A stretch of DNA of 61,243 bases from an uncultured Eubacterium sp. (GTDB lineage Bacteria; Bacillota; Clostridia; Lachnospirales; Lachnospiraceae): positions 1 through 61,243 of the forward strand of contig CAKRIZ010000008.1 in NCBI GenBank assembly GCA_934351445.1, given 5' to 3'. Position numbers and translations under genes: made by a program. The notes below the pieces were generated by a model. That model was not told the origin of the DNA, did no database searches, and was given only the letters and a program-made list of their open reading frames with translations. Numbering within the stretch: position 1 is the stretch's first letter; every line of letters starts with the position of its first letter. Below, in pieces: positions 35,718-44,059 of this stretch.

Positions 35718-36548
35718 TTATTTCTGTTCTTCCTTCTGCTTTCTCGCATTTGCAAGATACTTTTTCATGGAATCAAATACCATCTCACGTGAATATACGC
35801 GCTTTGCAGTATCTTTCTGCGCTGTACGAAAGCCCTGTACACGTTTCAATGCTACACGATGCGACCAATCCATCTCGCGGATTGAACGCTCCAGATTCTC
35901 CTTGGAAAACCGTGCGCGCTCGTCGGCAAGTGCCACACTGGCAGCCTGCGTCTTTTCCTGTACAGAGTTCACAAACAGATCCATATGCTGGTTCAGTGCT
36001 GTCTCCAGTGCTACCACATTATGCTCAAAATGCGTCAGGGCAGATACCGTCAGTGTCGCATCCGCTGCCACGACTGCCATAAATAGTAATGACAAAAACT
36101 CCATCCATAACGGCGAGATCCACGAAGTCATATTTTTGGTCATCGGCGCGATCCCATAGACAACGATCAGCCCTGCGACACCGAATCCGCATGACGCCGG
36201 AAAACACACGCGTCCGTGGATATTTAACGGCACATCACTGTAATCCCACCAGTATGCATGAAACAGCTTTTCGAGTACATACGAGGTCACATATTCGAGT
36301 ACGATACTTCCGAAAAAAGCGATCAGGAAAATCTGCCACCAGGCGAGTTCAGACACCTCATGCACCTCCAGCTGATCCACAATAAAAGTGATCGAAGCTG
36401 CTCCCACGCCGTAGATCGGGCACATCGGACCGTATAAGAAGCCTCTGTTCTGCCATTTCCCGGTCTTGATCGTGCAGAATGTGGATTCATAGATCCATCC
36501 CATACAGCTGAATAATACAAAATATACAAAATACTTACTAATCCACAT
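35718..36548 (-). CDS. Putative ABC-transporter permease, CmpB type (PF06541)
   Basis: The start at 36548 (MWISKYFVYF) follows AAGGGGAAAATT and gives 276 residues. The first 160 residues hold five or six helices with SCMGWIYESTFCTIKTGKWQ near 13-32 and NRGFLYGPMCPIYGVG, the hallmark of the family. The C-terminal 110 residues form a basic helical, probably coiled, cytoplasmic tail. No ABC ATPase is nearby and the assignment as a transporter is by family name only. It lies 17 nt after the HD-domain gene, likely the same transcript. Confidence 0.8.
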   Translation of the reverse strand: MWISKYFVYFVLFSCMGWIYESTFCTIKTGKWQNRGFLYGPMCPIYGVGAASITFIVDQLEVHEVSELAWWQIFLIAFFGSIVLEYVTSYVLEKLFHAYWWDYSDVPLNIHGRVCFPASCGFGVAGLIVVYGIAPMTKNMTSWISPLWMEFLSLLFMAVVAADATLTVSALTHFEHNVVALETALNQHMDLFVNSVQEKTQAASVALADERARFSKENLERSIREMDWSHRVALKRVQGFRTAQKDTAKRVYSREMVFDSMKKYLANARKQKEEQK

Positions 36549-36565
36549 AATTTTCCCCTTTGTAT

Positions 36566-37048
36566 TTATGAATAACTGTGCTTTTTCGCCCGCCTGCACA
36601 GTAATGTCTCTGCCAGCGAAATATATTTATCTGCGAGGCACAGGATCCAGGCTTCACGGCTGATCGGCATCCGCGTGATCGTAAGCGGCCACATATGCGA
36701 CCGGATCATCTGCTGAATCCGTCTGTCTATCTGAAAATAATGCACCGCATTCTCACAGGATGTATCCGGATGATGATAACCATGCAGTCTATGCGACTTG
36801 TCATTAACATGCCAGTCATACAGATAAAAGTCATGCAGATATGCACCCAGCACCAGCGCCCGCTCATCCGCTCCCAGATGCAGCCTGCGGTTCAGCCAAA
36901 AGCACATCGCTGTCACCCGCTCCACATGGTCATAGGTCGTGATCGCACCATGCTGGATATAGCGGCGCATCTCCTGTACTTTCTCATGTGTGCGGTACAT
37001 GCGCAAAAAATGATCCAATTCTGTCTGTTCTTCTTCTGTCAGTTTCAT
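36566..37048 (-). CDS. HD-domain phosphohydrolase
   Basis: The protein has 160 residues with HD-superfamily metal ligands: TTYDHVERVTAMCFW (first His), GAYLHDFYLYDWH (His-Asp pair, about 90-95) and the distal Asp in CLADKYISLAE (about 142). YDW and HGYHHPD add further histidines. Such small HD proteins hydrolyse nucleotides or phosphate esters; the substrate is unknown. It is first of a two-gene unit with the CmpB-type membrane protein. Confidence 0.85.
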   Translation of the reverse strand: MKLTEEEQTELDHFLRMYRTHEKVQEMRRYIQHGAITTYDHVERVTAMCFWLNRRLHLGADERALVLGAYLHDFYLYDWHVNDKSHRLHGYHHPDTSCENAVHYFQIDRRIQQMIRSHMWPLTITRMPISREAWILCLADKYISLAETLLCRRAKKHSYS

Positions 37049-37095
37049 GTGAACATCACCTGCCTTATCATCCTATCTTTCACATATCTTTTTTC

Positions 37096-37124
37096 ATCAT
37101 ACATAATCTATCAGGCGCGGACAA
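37096..37124 (-). promoter_or_regulatory. Promoter of the HD-domain gene
   Basis: On the minus strand TTGTCC (37119-37124), exactly 17 bp, TATGAT (37096-37101), 48 nt before the start codon. Confidence 0.55.
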
Positions 37125-37142
37125 GTCATCCACGCAGCAATC

Positions 37143-38024
37143 CTAATATTTTCTGAAAAAACCCACCATGGACTGTATAGATTCGCCGCTCTCCTTTAAA
37201 TCAGGGAAAAACACGCTGAACGCGTGGGTCAGCTGTGGACTTTTACGGAAATTCTGCAGACGGTAGGACACATGATTGTCTGCAAGCGCCCGCGTAAAGC
37301 GTAGGGTATAACGCTGCAGGTGATCCTTTTTACTTGTGACCAGATAGCACGGAGGCAGGCTGCCGACAACTGCCGGGTGCTCCGGGTTCACATAAGGTGC
37401 AAAAGCTCCCCTTTTATAATTTTTCCCATAAAGGTATTTCGGCATGAACAAGCCGATCTTATCAAATCCTGTCGTATAGAACATCCCACTGATCAGTCCG
37501 AGTGCCCGAAACGGCAGCTGCGACGGCGCAATCCGTGCAGCATCCGCCAATTCCCGATTGTTTTGCATCGCGGCAAAATACATCAACAGGCAGGCACCGC
37601 CACTGTCTGCGGCTGCATAGACATGTTCCGCATCCCCTTTATCATCTGACAGACGCTCCCTGATTGTCTCCATTGCCAGTGAGAGATCCGAAATCTGATC
37701 GAAGATCGTACAATCCGGCACCAGCCGGTATTCAATACTATATACCAGAAATCCCTGTTCGCTGAGTCTGGCACAGTAAAACCGGTTAAATTCCTTGTTA
37801 CCAAGCAGCAGTCCACCACCGTGAATATCCACGATCACCGGCAACACCTCATGTTCCTTTCCCTTCGGACGGAAGATGTCCATGCGATGGGCATCGCACG
37901 CATCCTCACTGTAACGGATATCCTTTGTCTCACAGACATCCTCCGGAAATGTCAGCTCCTTATCCCGCGCGGCAGAAGAACGTTCAAAATCTGCGCGCTG
38001 TTTGTAAAAAATCTTTTTCATCAT
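37143..38024 (-). CDS. Alpha/beta hydrolase, HSL-type esterase
   Basis: The protein has 293 residues with the oxyanion-hole motif VDIHGGGLLLGNK (about 68-80) and the nucleophile elbow AAADSGGACLL (about 140-150), here D-S-G-G in place of the usual D-S-A-G. The acidic residue is probably in LVTSKKDHL (about 235) and the histidine in LTHAFSVFFPD (about 268). It probably cleaves short acyl esters. No signal peptide is present. The ribosome binding site is weak. A perfect 11-bp hairpin lies just upstream in the leader. Confidence 0.85.
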   Translation of the reverse strand: MMKKIFYKQRADFERSSAARDKELTFPEDVCETKDIRYSEDACDAHRMDIFRPKGKEHEVLPVIVDIHGGGLLLGNKEFNRFYCARLSEQGFLVYSIEYRLVPDCTIFDQISDLSLAMETIRERLSDDKGDAEHVYAAADSGGACLLMYFAAMQNNRELADAARIAPSQLPFRALGLISGMFYTTGFDKIGLFMPKYLYGKNYKRGAFAPYVNPEHPAVVGSLPPCYLVTSKKDHLQRYTLRFTRALADNHVSYRLQNFRKSPQLTHAFSVFFPDLKESGESIQSMVGFFRKY

Positions 38025-38040
38025 TGCTTTTTATCTATGA

Positions 38041-38163
38041 CAATAGAATACCCGTAAAGCGTATTCTATTGTTTCTCAGCCTTTCTGGTCATTATTGGCC
38101 TTTTTCTCATTTTTGTGCTTTGGTCTAATACCATATTATAGCGGAAAAAAGTTTGATAGGCAA
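38041..38163 (-). promoter_or_regulatory. Promoter and leader hairpin of the esterase gene
   Basis: On the minus strand TTGCCT (38158-38163), exactly 17 bp, TATAAT (38135-38140). The leader then contains a perfect 11-bp inverted repeat, CAATAGAATAC and its complement (38041-38051 and 38061-38071) with a 9-nt loop, ending 16 nt before the start codon. No T-run follows, so an operator or a translation-controlling hairpin is more likely than a terminator. Confidence 0.6.
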
Positions 38164-38191
38164 CTGGTGCTTCACCCTGATCTTTTGGCTA

Positions 38192-38968
38192 TTATTTATG
38201 ATATTCTTTATATCTCCTATAAAAAGTCGACGCACTGACGCCCAGCCGCTCTGCTGCCCCTTTGCCGGTCAACGCCCCTGCCTCATATGCCTCAAAAATC
38301 TCCTGCATTTCCAGTTGATCGATTTTAATCCGAGATCTTCCAGTATATTTTCCTTGTTTTACAGACTTTCCAATTCCATCCCTGCGCCTGTCGTCCATAT
38401 ACTTTTTTTCACATGTATATAATGCCAGAAACAATTCATAATAAGATCTACGGTTACTATCTGAGATGGTAAATGCATCGGTGTGAATCTCTCCACCTGC
38501 ACAAATCACTTCCAGCACCTTCCTGCTGATTACTGAGCTGCGATTTCCCAGCTCTGCGATAGACGAAATACGAACAATTCCCCTTTTTTTTGCTCTGCAT
38601 ACATAAAATCCGTCTCCGGAATATCGCGTGTCGGTACGAATCAGCCACTCCAGACGATTGAGATACTCCATATGACATGCCTTTAGCAGCTCCCATAGAT
38701 CCTCTCGATTCTCTCCCGGAGTCCGCTCACTGATAAAAACAGGAACCATATTTTCACGCACATAGACCTCTTTTTCCAAACTCAGATCTAATCCTGGAAT
38801 CCCCTGATAAATCTTCACATTTAACAACTCTATCACACTATAATCCGGTCGAAACTCATAGCAATAGCTTTCATCCTCGCGCTCAATATACCGTATATCC
38901 GCAACATGATAGGTAAAACCATATTCATCATCCAGACAAATGCTGCCATCTGTTATCACTTCTCTCAT
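38192..38968 (-). CDS. HTH protein paired with a HipA-like kinase
   Basis: The protein has 258 residues. The last 25 (GALTGKGAAERLGVSASTFY and on) form a helix-turn-helix of the resolvase/Fis-like kind, preceded by a basic linker (200-215). Residues 1-125 are a mixed alpha/beta domain with NMVPVFISERTPGENREDLW, loosely like the N-terminal subdomain that HipA kinases normally carry before their catalytic part. I do not recognise the family. It starts 4 nt after the kinase stop, so the two are one unit, and it probably represses their shared promoter. Confidence 0.7.
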   Translation of the reverse strand: MREVITDGSICLDDEYGFTYHVADIRYIEREDESYCYEFRPDYSVIELLNVKIYQGIPGLDLSLEKEVYVRENMVPVFISERTPGENREDLWELLKACHMEYLNRLEWLIRTDTRYSGDGFYVCRAKKRGIVRISSIAELGNRSSVISRKVLEVICAGGEIHTDAFTISDSNRRSYYELFLALYTCEKKYMDDRRRDGIGKSVKQGKYTGRSRIKIDQLEMQEIFEAYEAGALTGKGAAERLGVSASTFYRRYKEYHK

Positions 38969-38972
38969 TGAA

Positions 38973-39836
38973 TTATCCTCGCTGAATCAATCTGTCATAT
39001 GACGCTTTTATAATTTTTTCATAACGTGCCTGCAGCATATGCATATAAAACATTTTTTGCGTGTCGGAAATAAGCGGTGTACCTTCAATCAGTTTCTGGA
39101 TATTTCCCATTCCAATCCTCTGATATACATTGCGCAAGGCTTCATTACACTCTGGAAACTCCATACTGTATATCACCTCATAATAGGAACTTTTTTTCCC
39201 ATTCAGCTTCACCTGTGATGTCGGAAATGCAAATATCCTTTTATCAGTTTCCTCTTGAAACTTCATAATATGCTTCATCTCATTTTCATCGACCAGTGCC
39301 GGATACAGGGAAGATCCATTATCAAACACCGGAGCCATGGAATAGCAATTATTTTCCTTGATAAACCCCCAGTTAGATCCATGTCGGTCAAAATTCCCAA
39401 GCAACGCATCTATGACATATATTTCCCAAAACGCAGAAATCGTTTCTTTTACATTGGTCATCTTTGAATTATCACGCAACATCTGCATAATATCTTTGTA
39501 ATCATATTGATATACTTCCTTATCTTGATCTAATGTGCTTTCCCCGACTTCATTAAACGGAACAAACTGCTTGCCGGACACATTAAAATCTTTACATGCG
39601 ACTACCTGCTCATAATTCCAAAAACCCAGAAACGTCTTGTGTGCAGAAAATCCACACAATTCAAAAATATGCGACCCTAAATACTCCGAAATATGATTAT
39701 TTCGTCTGCCAAAGGCTGTCTGCTTCTGGAACTTCAACATATAGTCCTCTCCATTCAGCACGATTCCCAGTTTACGTTCAGACCCTCCATAATATTTTCC
39801 GCTTAACTTACAATTTGAGAAATCAACCGCCTGCAT
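38973..39836 (-). CDS. HipA-like (CtkA-type) Ser/Thr kinase
   Basis: The protein has 287 residues and covers only the kinase core of HipA. Visible are the flexible GGSERKLGIV loop (about 17-26), the ATP-binding lysine in DYMLKFQ (Lys35), the catalytic loop LLGNFDRHGSNWG (Asp150, Asn155) and the metal-binding PVFDNGSSL (Asp172). The about 110-residue N-terminal subdomain of E. coli HipA is missing. HipA toxins phosphorylate translation factors; relatives such as CtkA and HipT lack the N-domain too. No HipB-type XRE antitoxin precedes it; instead an unusual HTH protein follows. Confidence 0.85.
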   Translation of the reverse strand: MQAVDFSNCKLSGKYYGGSERKLGIVLNGEDYMLKFQKQTAFGRRNNHISEYLGSHIFELCGFSAHKTFLGFWNYEQVVACKDFNVSGKQFVPFNEVGESTLDQDKEVYQYDYKDIMQMLRDNSKMTNVKETISAFWEIYVIDALLGNFDRHGSNWGFIKENNCYSMAPVFDNGSSLYPALVDENEMKHIMKFQEETDKRIFAFPTSQVKLNGKKSSYYEVIYSMEFPECNEALRNVYQRIGMGNIQKLIEGTPLISDTQKMFYMHMLQARYEKIIKASYDRLIQRG

Positions 39837-39871
39837 TCGCCCATCTCCTTTGAATCGCTGCCATATTTACA

Positions 39872-39917
39872 CAAAATAAACTAATTTGAGTATAAAAAGA
39901 TATTGCATCTGTGTCAA
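39872..39917 (-). promoter_or_regulatory. Strong promoter with start-site dyad of the kinase module
   Basis: On the minus strand TTGACA (39912-39917), exactly 17 bp, TATACT (39889-39894), the best consensus promoter in the window. Directly after the -10 lies a near-palindrome CAAAATA-AAC-TAATTTG (39872-39888, plus-strand reading), where a repressor would block the start. This suits an autoregulated toxin-antitoxin-like unit. Confidence 0.7.
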
Positions 39918-39938
39918 TAGAATTTCATTTTTATTTTG

Positions 39939-39970
39939 AAAAAGGCAGTCACCCACCACGGATGACTGCC
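39939..39970 (-). terminator. Terminator after the aldehyde dehydrogenase gene
   Basis: GGCAGTCA and TGACTGCC form an 8-bp stem extended by two GC pairs, followed by TTTTT on the minus strand. It ends the polyamine gene run. Confidence 0.8.
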
Positions 39971-39999
39971 CTCGCATTCCTCTATCTATGTTGTTCCGA

Positions 40000-41481
40000 T
40001 CAATGCTCATACCATCCGAGTACACCGGGATGCAAGTTGATATTGATCTGCTTGATCTCCTGATATTCTTCTAGTCCATGCACTCCGAGTTCCCTGCCAA
40101 TGCCGCTCATCTTGTAGCCGCCCCACGGAGCCTCATTGAATGCCGGATTGTAGCAGTTGATCCACGTGATGCCCGCACGGATCTCCTTGATGACACGCAA
40201 TGCGCGTGACCCGTCTCCAGTGAATACAGCGCCTGCCAGACCATACGGTGTATCGTTTGCCATGTCGATCGCTTCTTTTTCGGTTTTAAATGTCTGTACG
40301 GTTACGACCGGCCCGAAGATCTCCTCTTTAACGATTGTCATATCGGATGTGCAGTTGTCAAATACGGTTGGACGCAGGAAATATCCCTTTGCACATTCAC
40401 CCTCTGTATAACGCTCGCCGCCGCAGGCGAGTGTCGCGCCTTCCGCCTTTCCTTTCTCAATATATGCCAGGACTTTATTCATATGGCTCTCACTGACCAT
40501 CGCACCCATGTCCGGATCATCCAGCGGATTGCCGATCGTGATCGCATTTGCACGCTCTACGAGGCGTTTTACAAATGCATCATGGATGCTCTCCTCGACG
40601 AGAATCCGGCTGCCTGCGGAGCAGATCTCACCCTGATTTAAGAAGATGCCGACCATCGCCCACTCGACCGCTCCCTCCAGATCCGCGTCTGCAAAAATGA
40701 CATTCGGTGACTTTCCACCAAGCTCCAGACCGATCTTTTTCACGTTGGTCGCAGCCTGACGCATGATGGACTGCCCGACTTCTGTACTTCCGGTAAATGT
40801 GATCATATCTACATCCGGGTTTGCAGCGAGCTCATCACCGATGACGCCACCGGGTCCCATCACAAGGTTTACAGAACCTTTCGGCATGCCGCATTCCTCA
40901 AAAATCTCAAATAAGCGGATGCAGGATAATACACAGACGGTCGCAGGCTTGAATACGACACTGTTACCTGCTGCCAGTGATGGTGCGAGCTTCCAGACGC
41001 CCATCAGCAGTGGATAGTTCCACGGTGTGATCTCCGCACATACACCGACCGGCTCATGTACGGTATAGCTGTGCATCTCGCCAAATCCGGTATTGACATC
41101 ATAGCAGCCACCATGCGGTGTCTTGATCAGACTCGCATAGTAGCGGAAGCAGTGTACCGCATCATCCACATCACAGGCAGCCTCACGTAACGGCTTTCCC
41201 ATGTCGGCTGCATCGAGTCTGGCGAGCTCATCCCCATATTCCTCGATCTTGTCAGCAATCTTTAAGAGCATGTCTCCACGCGCCTGTGAATCCATGTCAC
41301 GCCACTCTCTCGTCTCATAAAAGGAGCGCTTTGCCGCTGCGACTGCAGTACGCACATCCGCGATTCCTGCCTCCGCGATCTCTGCGATCACTTCTCCGTT
41401 GGACGGATTGACCGATGTAAATGTCTTTCCCTCGCAGCCGTCTACCCATGCACCATCTATAAATAATTTCTTTTTGATCAT
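40000..41481 (-). CDS. Aldehyde dehydrogenase, probably 4-aminobutanal-oxidising
   Basis: The protein has 493 residues, full length for the family. It shows the general base in LELGGKSPNVIF (about 253), the catalytic cysteine in NQGEICSAGSRIL (about 286), FTGSTEVGQS for NAD binding and EIFGPVVTVQTF near 385. Similarity to betaine- and aminobutyraldehyde-type enzymes plus its place among putrescine genes suggest oxidation of 4-aminobutanal to GABA; this specificity is inference. It starts about 20 nt after aguB and ends the gene run. Confidence 0.9.
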   Translation of the reverse strand: MIKKKLFIDGAWVDGCEGKTFTSVNPSNGEVIAEIAEAGIADVRTAVAAAKRSFYETREWRDMDSQARGDMLLKIADKIEEYGDELARLDAADMGKPLREAACDVDDAVHCFRYYASLIKTPHGGCYDVNTGFGEMHSYTVHEPVGVCAEITPWNYPLLMGVWKLAPSLAAGNSVVFKPATVCVLSCIRLFEIFEECGMPKGSVNLVMGPGGVIGDELAANPDVDMITFTGSTEVGQSIMRQAATNVKKIGLELGGKSPNVIFADADLEGAVEWAMVGIFLNQGEICSAGSRILVEESIHDAFVKRLVERANAITIGNPLDDPDMGAMVSESHMNKVLAYIEKGKAEGATLACGGERYTEGECAKGYFLRPTVFDNCTSDMTIVKEEIFGPVVTVQTFKTEKEAIDMANDTPYGLAGAVFTGDGSRALRVIKEIRAGITWINCYNPAFNEAPWGGYKMSGIGRELGVHGLEEYQEIKQININLHPGVLGWYEH

Positions 41482-41501
41482 ATGCCCTGTCTCCTCTTTG
41501 A

Positions 41502-42356
41502 TTATTTTTCCATCAATCTGCCATACATCGAAGGTCTGCGGTCACGATAGACCCCCCACTGTCTGCGCTTGACATCAATCGCATCCAGATCAAATGTATG
41601 CACAAGCACCATCTCAGACTCACGGTCTGCCTCCTCCACGATCTCACCGGTCTCATCAGCGATAAAGGAAGATCCATAGAATGTCATCTCTGAATCACCC
41701 TGTCGCTCATAGCCGACACGGTTGGATGCGATCACCGGCATGATATTGGCTGCCGCATGACCCTGCATCGCATGCTGCCAGTGCGGTTTCGAATCTATAT
41801 CAAGTGTCGGCTCAGAACCGATCGCCGTCGGGTATAACAGGATCTCCGCCCCCATGAGTGCCAGACAGCGCGCGGTCTCAGGAAACCACTGATCCCAGCA
41901 GATGCCGATACCGATCCTGCCGTATCTCGTATCCCACACCTTGAATCCGGTGTCCCCGGGTGAGAAATAGAATTTCTCGGCATAGGGTGCTCCATCCGGA
42001 ATATGTGTCTTGCGATATACACCGAGCAGTGTGCCATCTGCGTCAATCACTGCAATACTGTTGTACATCATGTTTCCGGCGCGCTCAAAAAAGCTGATCG
42101 GGAGAACGACCGATAACTCCTTTGCCACCTCTTTAAAATGTGCGACTGCAGGATTTTTATCTACCGGCATCGACAGCTCCATGTACTCAAAGTCATGCTT
42201 CTGGCAAAAATACGGTGTCTCGAATAGCTCCTGCAATAAGATCACGTTTGCACCCTTTGCTGCTGCCTCACGCACGAGTTTATCTGCTTTTTTTAATGTG
42301 TCCTCTCTATCCCAGCTGCAGGCCATCTGAGTTGCAGCTACTGTTACGTTTCTCAT
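41502..42356 (-). CDS. aguB: N-carbamoylputrescine amidase
   Basis: The protein has 284 residues of the nitrilase family, with the catalytic triad visible: Glu in LLQELFETPYF (about 43), Lys in YRKTHIPDG (about 115) and Cys in IGICWDQWFPE (about 152). These flanking sequences are those of AguB, which hydrolyses N-carbamoylputrescine to putrescine, CO2 and ammonia. Its usual partner, agmatine deiminase (aguA), is not in this window. It lies between the amidohydrolase and aldehyde dehydrogenase genes. Confidence 0.93.
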   Translation of the reverse strand: MRNVTVAATQMACSWDREDTLKKADKLVREAAAKGANVILLQELFETPYFCQKHDFEYMELSMPVDKNPAVAHFKEVAKELSVVLPISFFERAGNMMYNSIAVIDADGTLLGVYRKTHIPDGAPYAEKFYFSPGDTGFKVWDTRYGRIGIGICWDQWFPETARCLALMGAEILLYPTAIGSEPTLDIDSKPHWQHAMQGHAAANIMPVIASNRVGYERQGDSEMTFYGSSFIADETGEIVEEADRESEMVLVHTFDLDAIDVKRRQWGVYRDRRPSMYGRLMEK

Positions 42357-42396
42357 GATTATTCCTCCTGTTATGCCTAAACTCCAACCTTAGATT

Positions 42397-44022
42397 CTAA
42401 TGATGATAGATCTCTCTTCCCTCAAAATAATTCACATCCACTGTCGTTTCCCGGATCTCTGCTGCGGATATCTCAAATAAATTCTGTGACAGTACGATGA
42501 TATTGGCCAGCTTTCCGGATTCCAGTGTACCCATCTGATCCTGTGCCTGATATACGCTCGCGGCTCCATCTGTATATGCCCTGAGAATCACAGCCAGCGG
42601 CAGCTTCTCAGTCGCTGCATTGCATCCGGTCGGATGTCCATGGTCATCACACCTCGTCAACGCTGCATAGATCGTATGGAACGGATTGATCGTCACTACC
42701 GGATAATCAGTTCCAAGTGCAATCTGCCCACCATGGTCATAGATCGTGCGGATCGGGAATTCCAGCCTGCAGCGTTCCTCGCCGAGCCGCCATACCTTAT
42801 CTCCATTTGATAACGTCACATGATACGGCTGCATCGAAGGAATCACTCCTAGATCTGCAAACCGGCCGATGTCGTCCGGATGGATATTTTCTATATGCTC
42901 AATGGTATTCTTATGTCTGGATGTATCCCAACCGCTCTCTCTCTGAGCCTGTTCATACAGATCCAGTGCCATACGCACCGAGCCATCTGCGATACAGTGC
43001 AGACGCACCTGGATGCCCGCCTTATTTGCAGCCGTGATCTCCTCCTGCATACGCTCCACCGGATGCAGCGGCAGACCTTCGCCGCAGGTATCCGGCCGAT
43101 CCGTATACGGCTCCAACAGCAGCCCGGTATAAGTCTCCGTCACACCATCAATAAATCCTTTGACACCATTGATATGGACATGCTGCGTATCGATCTCTTT
43201 TTTCAGATCAAAATACGGTGTAAAATCTGTATAATCGAACAGCTTCGTATAAATAAACGTATGTGCACACAGCTCATTTGTTTTCTCCAGTGCCGTCAGC
43301 TGTCTGTAACGAGTCCGTGTATCATCGGTATAATCATCCGCGAACATCTCACTGACACCTGCGATGCCATACGAAGCCAGCTCCTTTTGAAATCCGCGGT
43401 GAATGCCCGCCATCTCCGTTGCAGAAAACTCCATATATTTTTGCATTGCCGGCTCATAAGCTGCCGGTTCGATAAACAGGCCAGATAACGAACCATCGGG
43501 AAATCTGCAGACCTCACCGTTTTCCACATCAAAATCTGCCGCAAATCCGACTTCTTCCATTGCCTTTGTATTCAGCCACATGCTGTGTGAATCCGCGCAC
43601 AGCAAATACACCGGCCGATCCGGGATCAACGCATCCAGGCTACGGCAATCCGGCATTGGTGCATCATTCCATGCACCAACAAACCATCCGGCGCCGCGGA
43701 TACGTCTCTGATTCGGATGCTCTGTGGCATACGCTGCGATCATCTGCGCACATTCCTCCTGCGAGGTACATTCGCCCAGCGTATCACACACATAATCACT
43801 GGCATCGATCGCCCCTGAAAACATATGTGTATGAGCATCGATAAACGAAGGCAGGATCAGCTGCTCACCGTAGTCTCTGCACTCCAGATCCGCATAGGCA
43901 TCTTTATCATAATCCCATGGTAATACAGCTTTGATCTGCGAGTCCTCCACCCATATAGATGCGGGCTGCGGATGATCCGCAAGCCCGGTAAAGACATTTT
44001 TACTTCTAATCAAAAAGCCCAT
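42397..44022 (-). CDS. Amidohydrolase, YtcJ/AepA type
   Basis: The protein has 541 residues of the metal-dependent amidohydrolase family. It has the first metal motif SFIDAHTHMFSG (about 58-69), further histidines in QVRLHCIADG and NTIEHIENIH, and the distal aspartate in IALGTDYPVVTINP (about 445). YtcJ-like enzymes act on amides or formamides with diverse side chains. In this setting an acylated or carbamoylated polyamine would be a reasonable substrate, but that is only inference. About 40 nt separate it from the genes on each side. Confidence 0.82.
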   Translation of the reverse strand: MGFLIRSKNVFTGLADHPQPASIWVEDSQIKAVLPWDYDKDAYADLECRDYGEQLILPSFIDAHTHMFSGAIDASDYVCDTLGECTSQEECAQMIAAYATEHPNQRRIRGAGWFVGAWNDAPMPDCRSLDALIPDRPVYLLCADSHSMWLNTKAMEEVGFAADFDVENGEVCRFPDGSLSGLFIEPAAYEPAMQKYMEFSATEMAGIHRGFQKELASYGIAGVSEMFADDYTDDTRTRYRQLTALEKTNELCAHTFIYTKLFDYTDFTPYFDLKKEIDTQHVHINGVKGFIDGVTETYTGLLLEPYTDRPDTCGEGLPLHPVERMQEEITAANKAGIQVRLHCIADGSVRMALDLYEQAQRESGWDTSRHKNTIEHIENIHPDDIGRFADLGVIPSMQPYHVTLSNGDKVWRLGEERCRLEFPIRTIYDHGGQIALGTDYPVVTINPFHTIYAALTRCDDHGHPTGCNAATEKLPLAVILRAYTDGAASVYQAQDQMGTLESGKLANIIVLSQNLFEISAAEIRETTVDVNYFEGREIYHH

Positions 44023-44059
44023 TGGCTAATCCCCCTTTCATGATAGAGACCGCCGCTCC

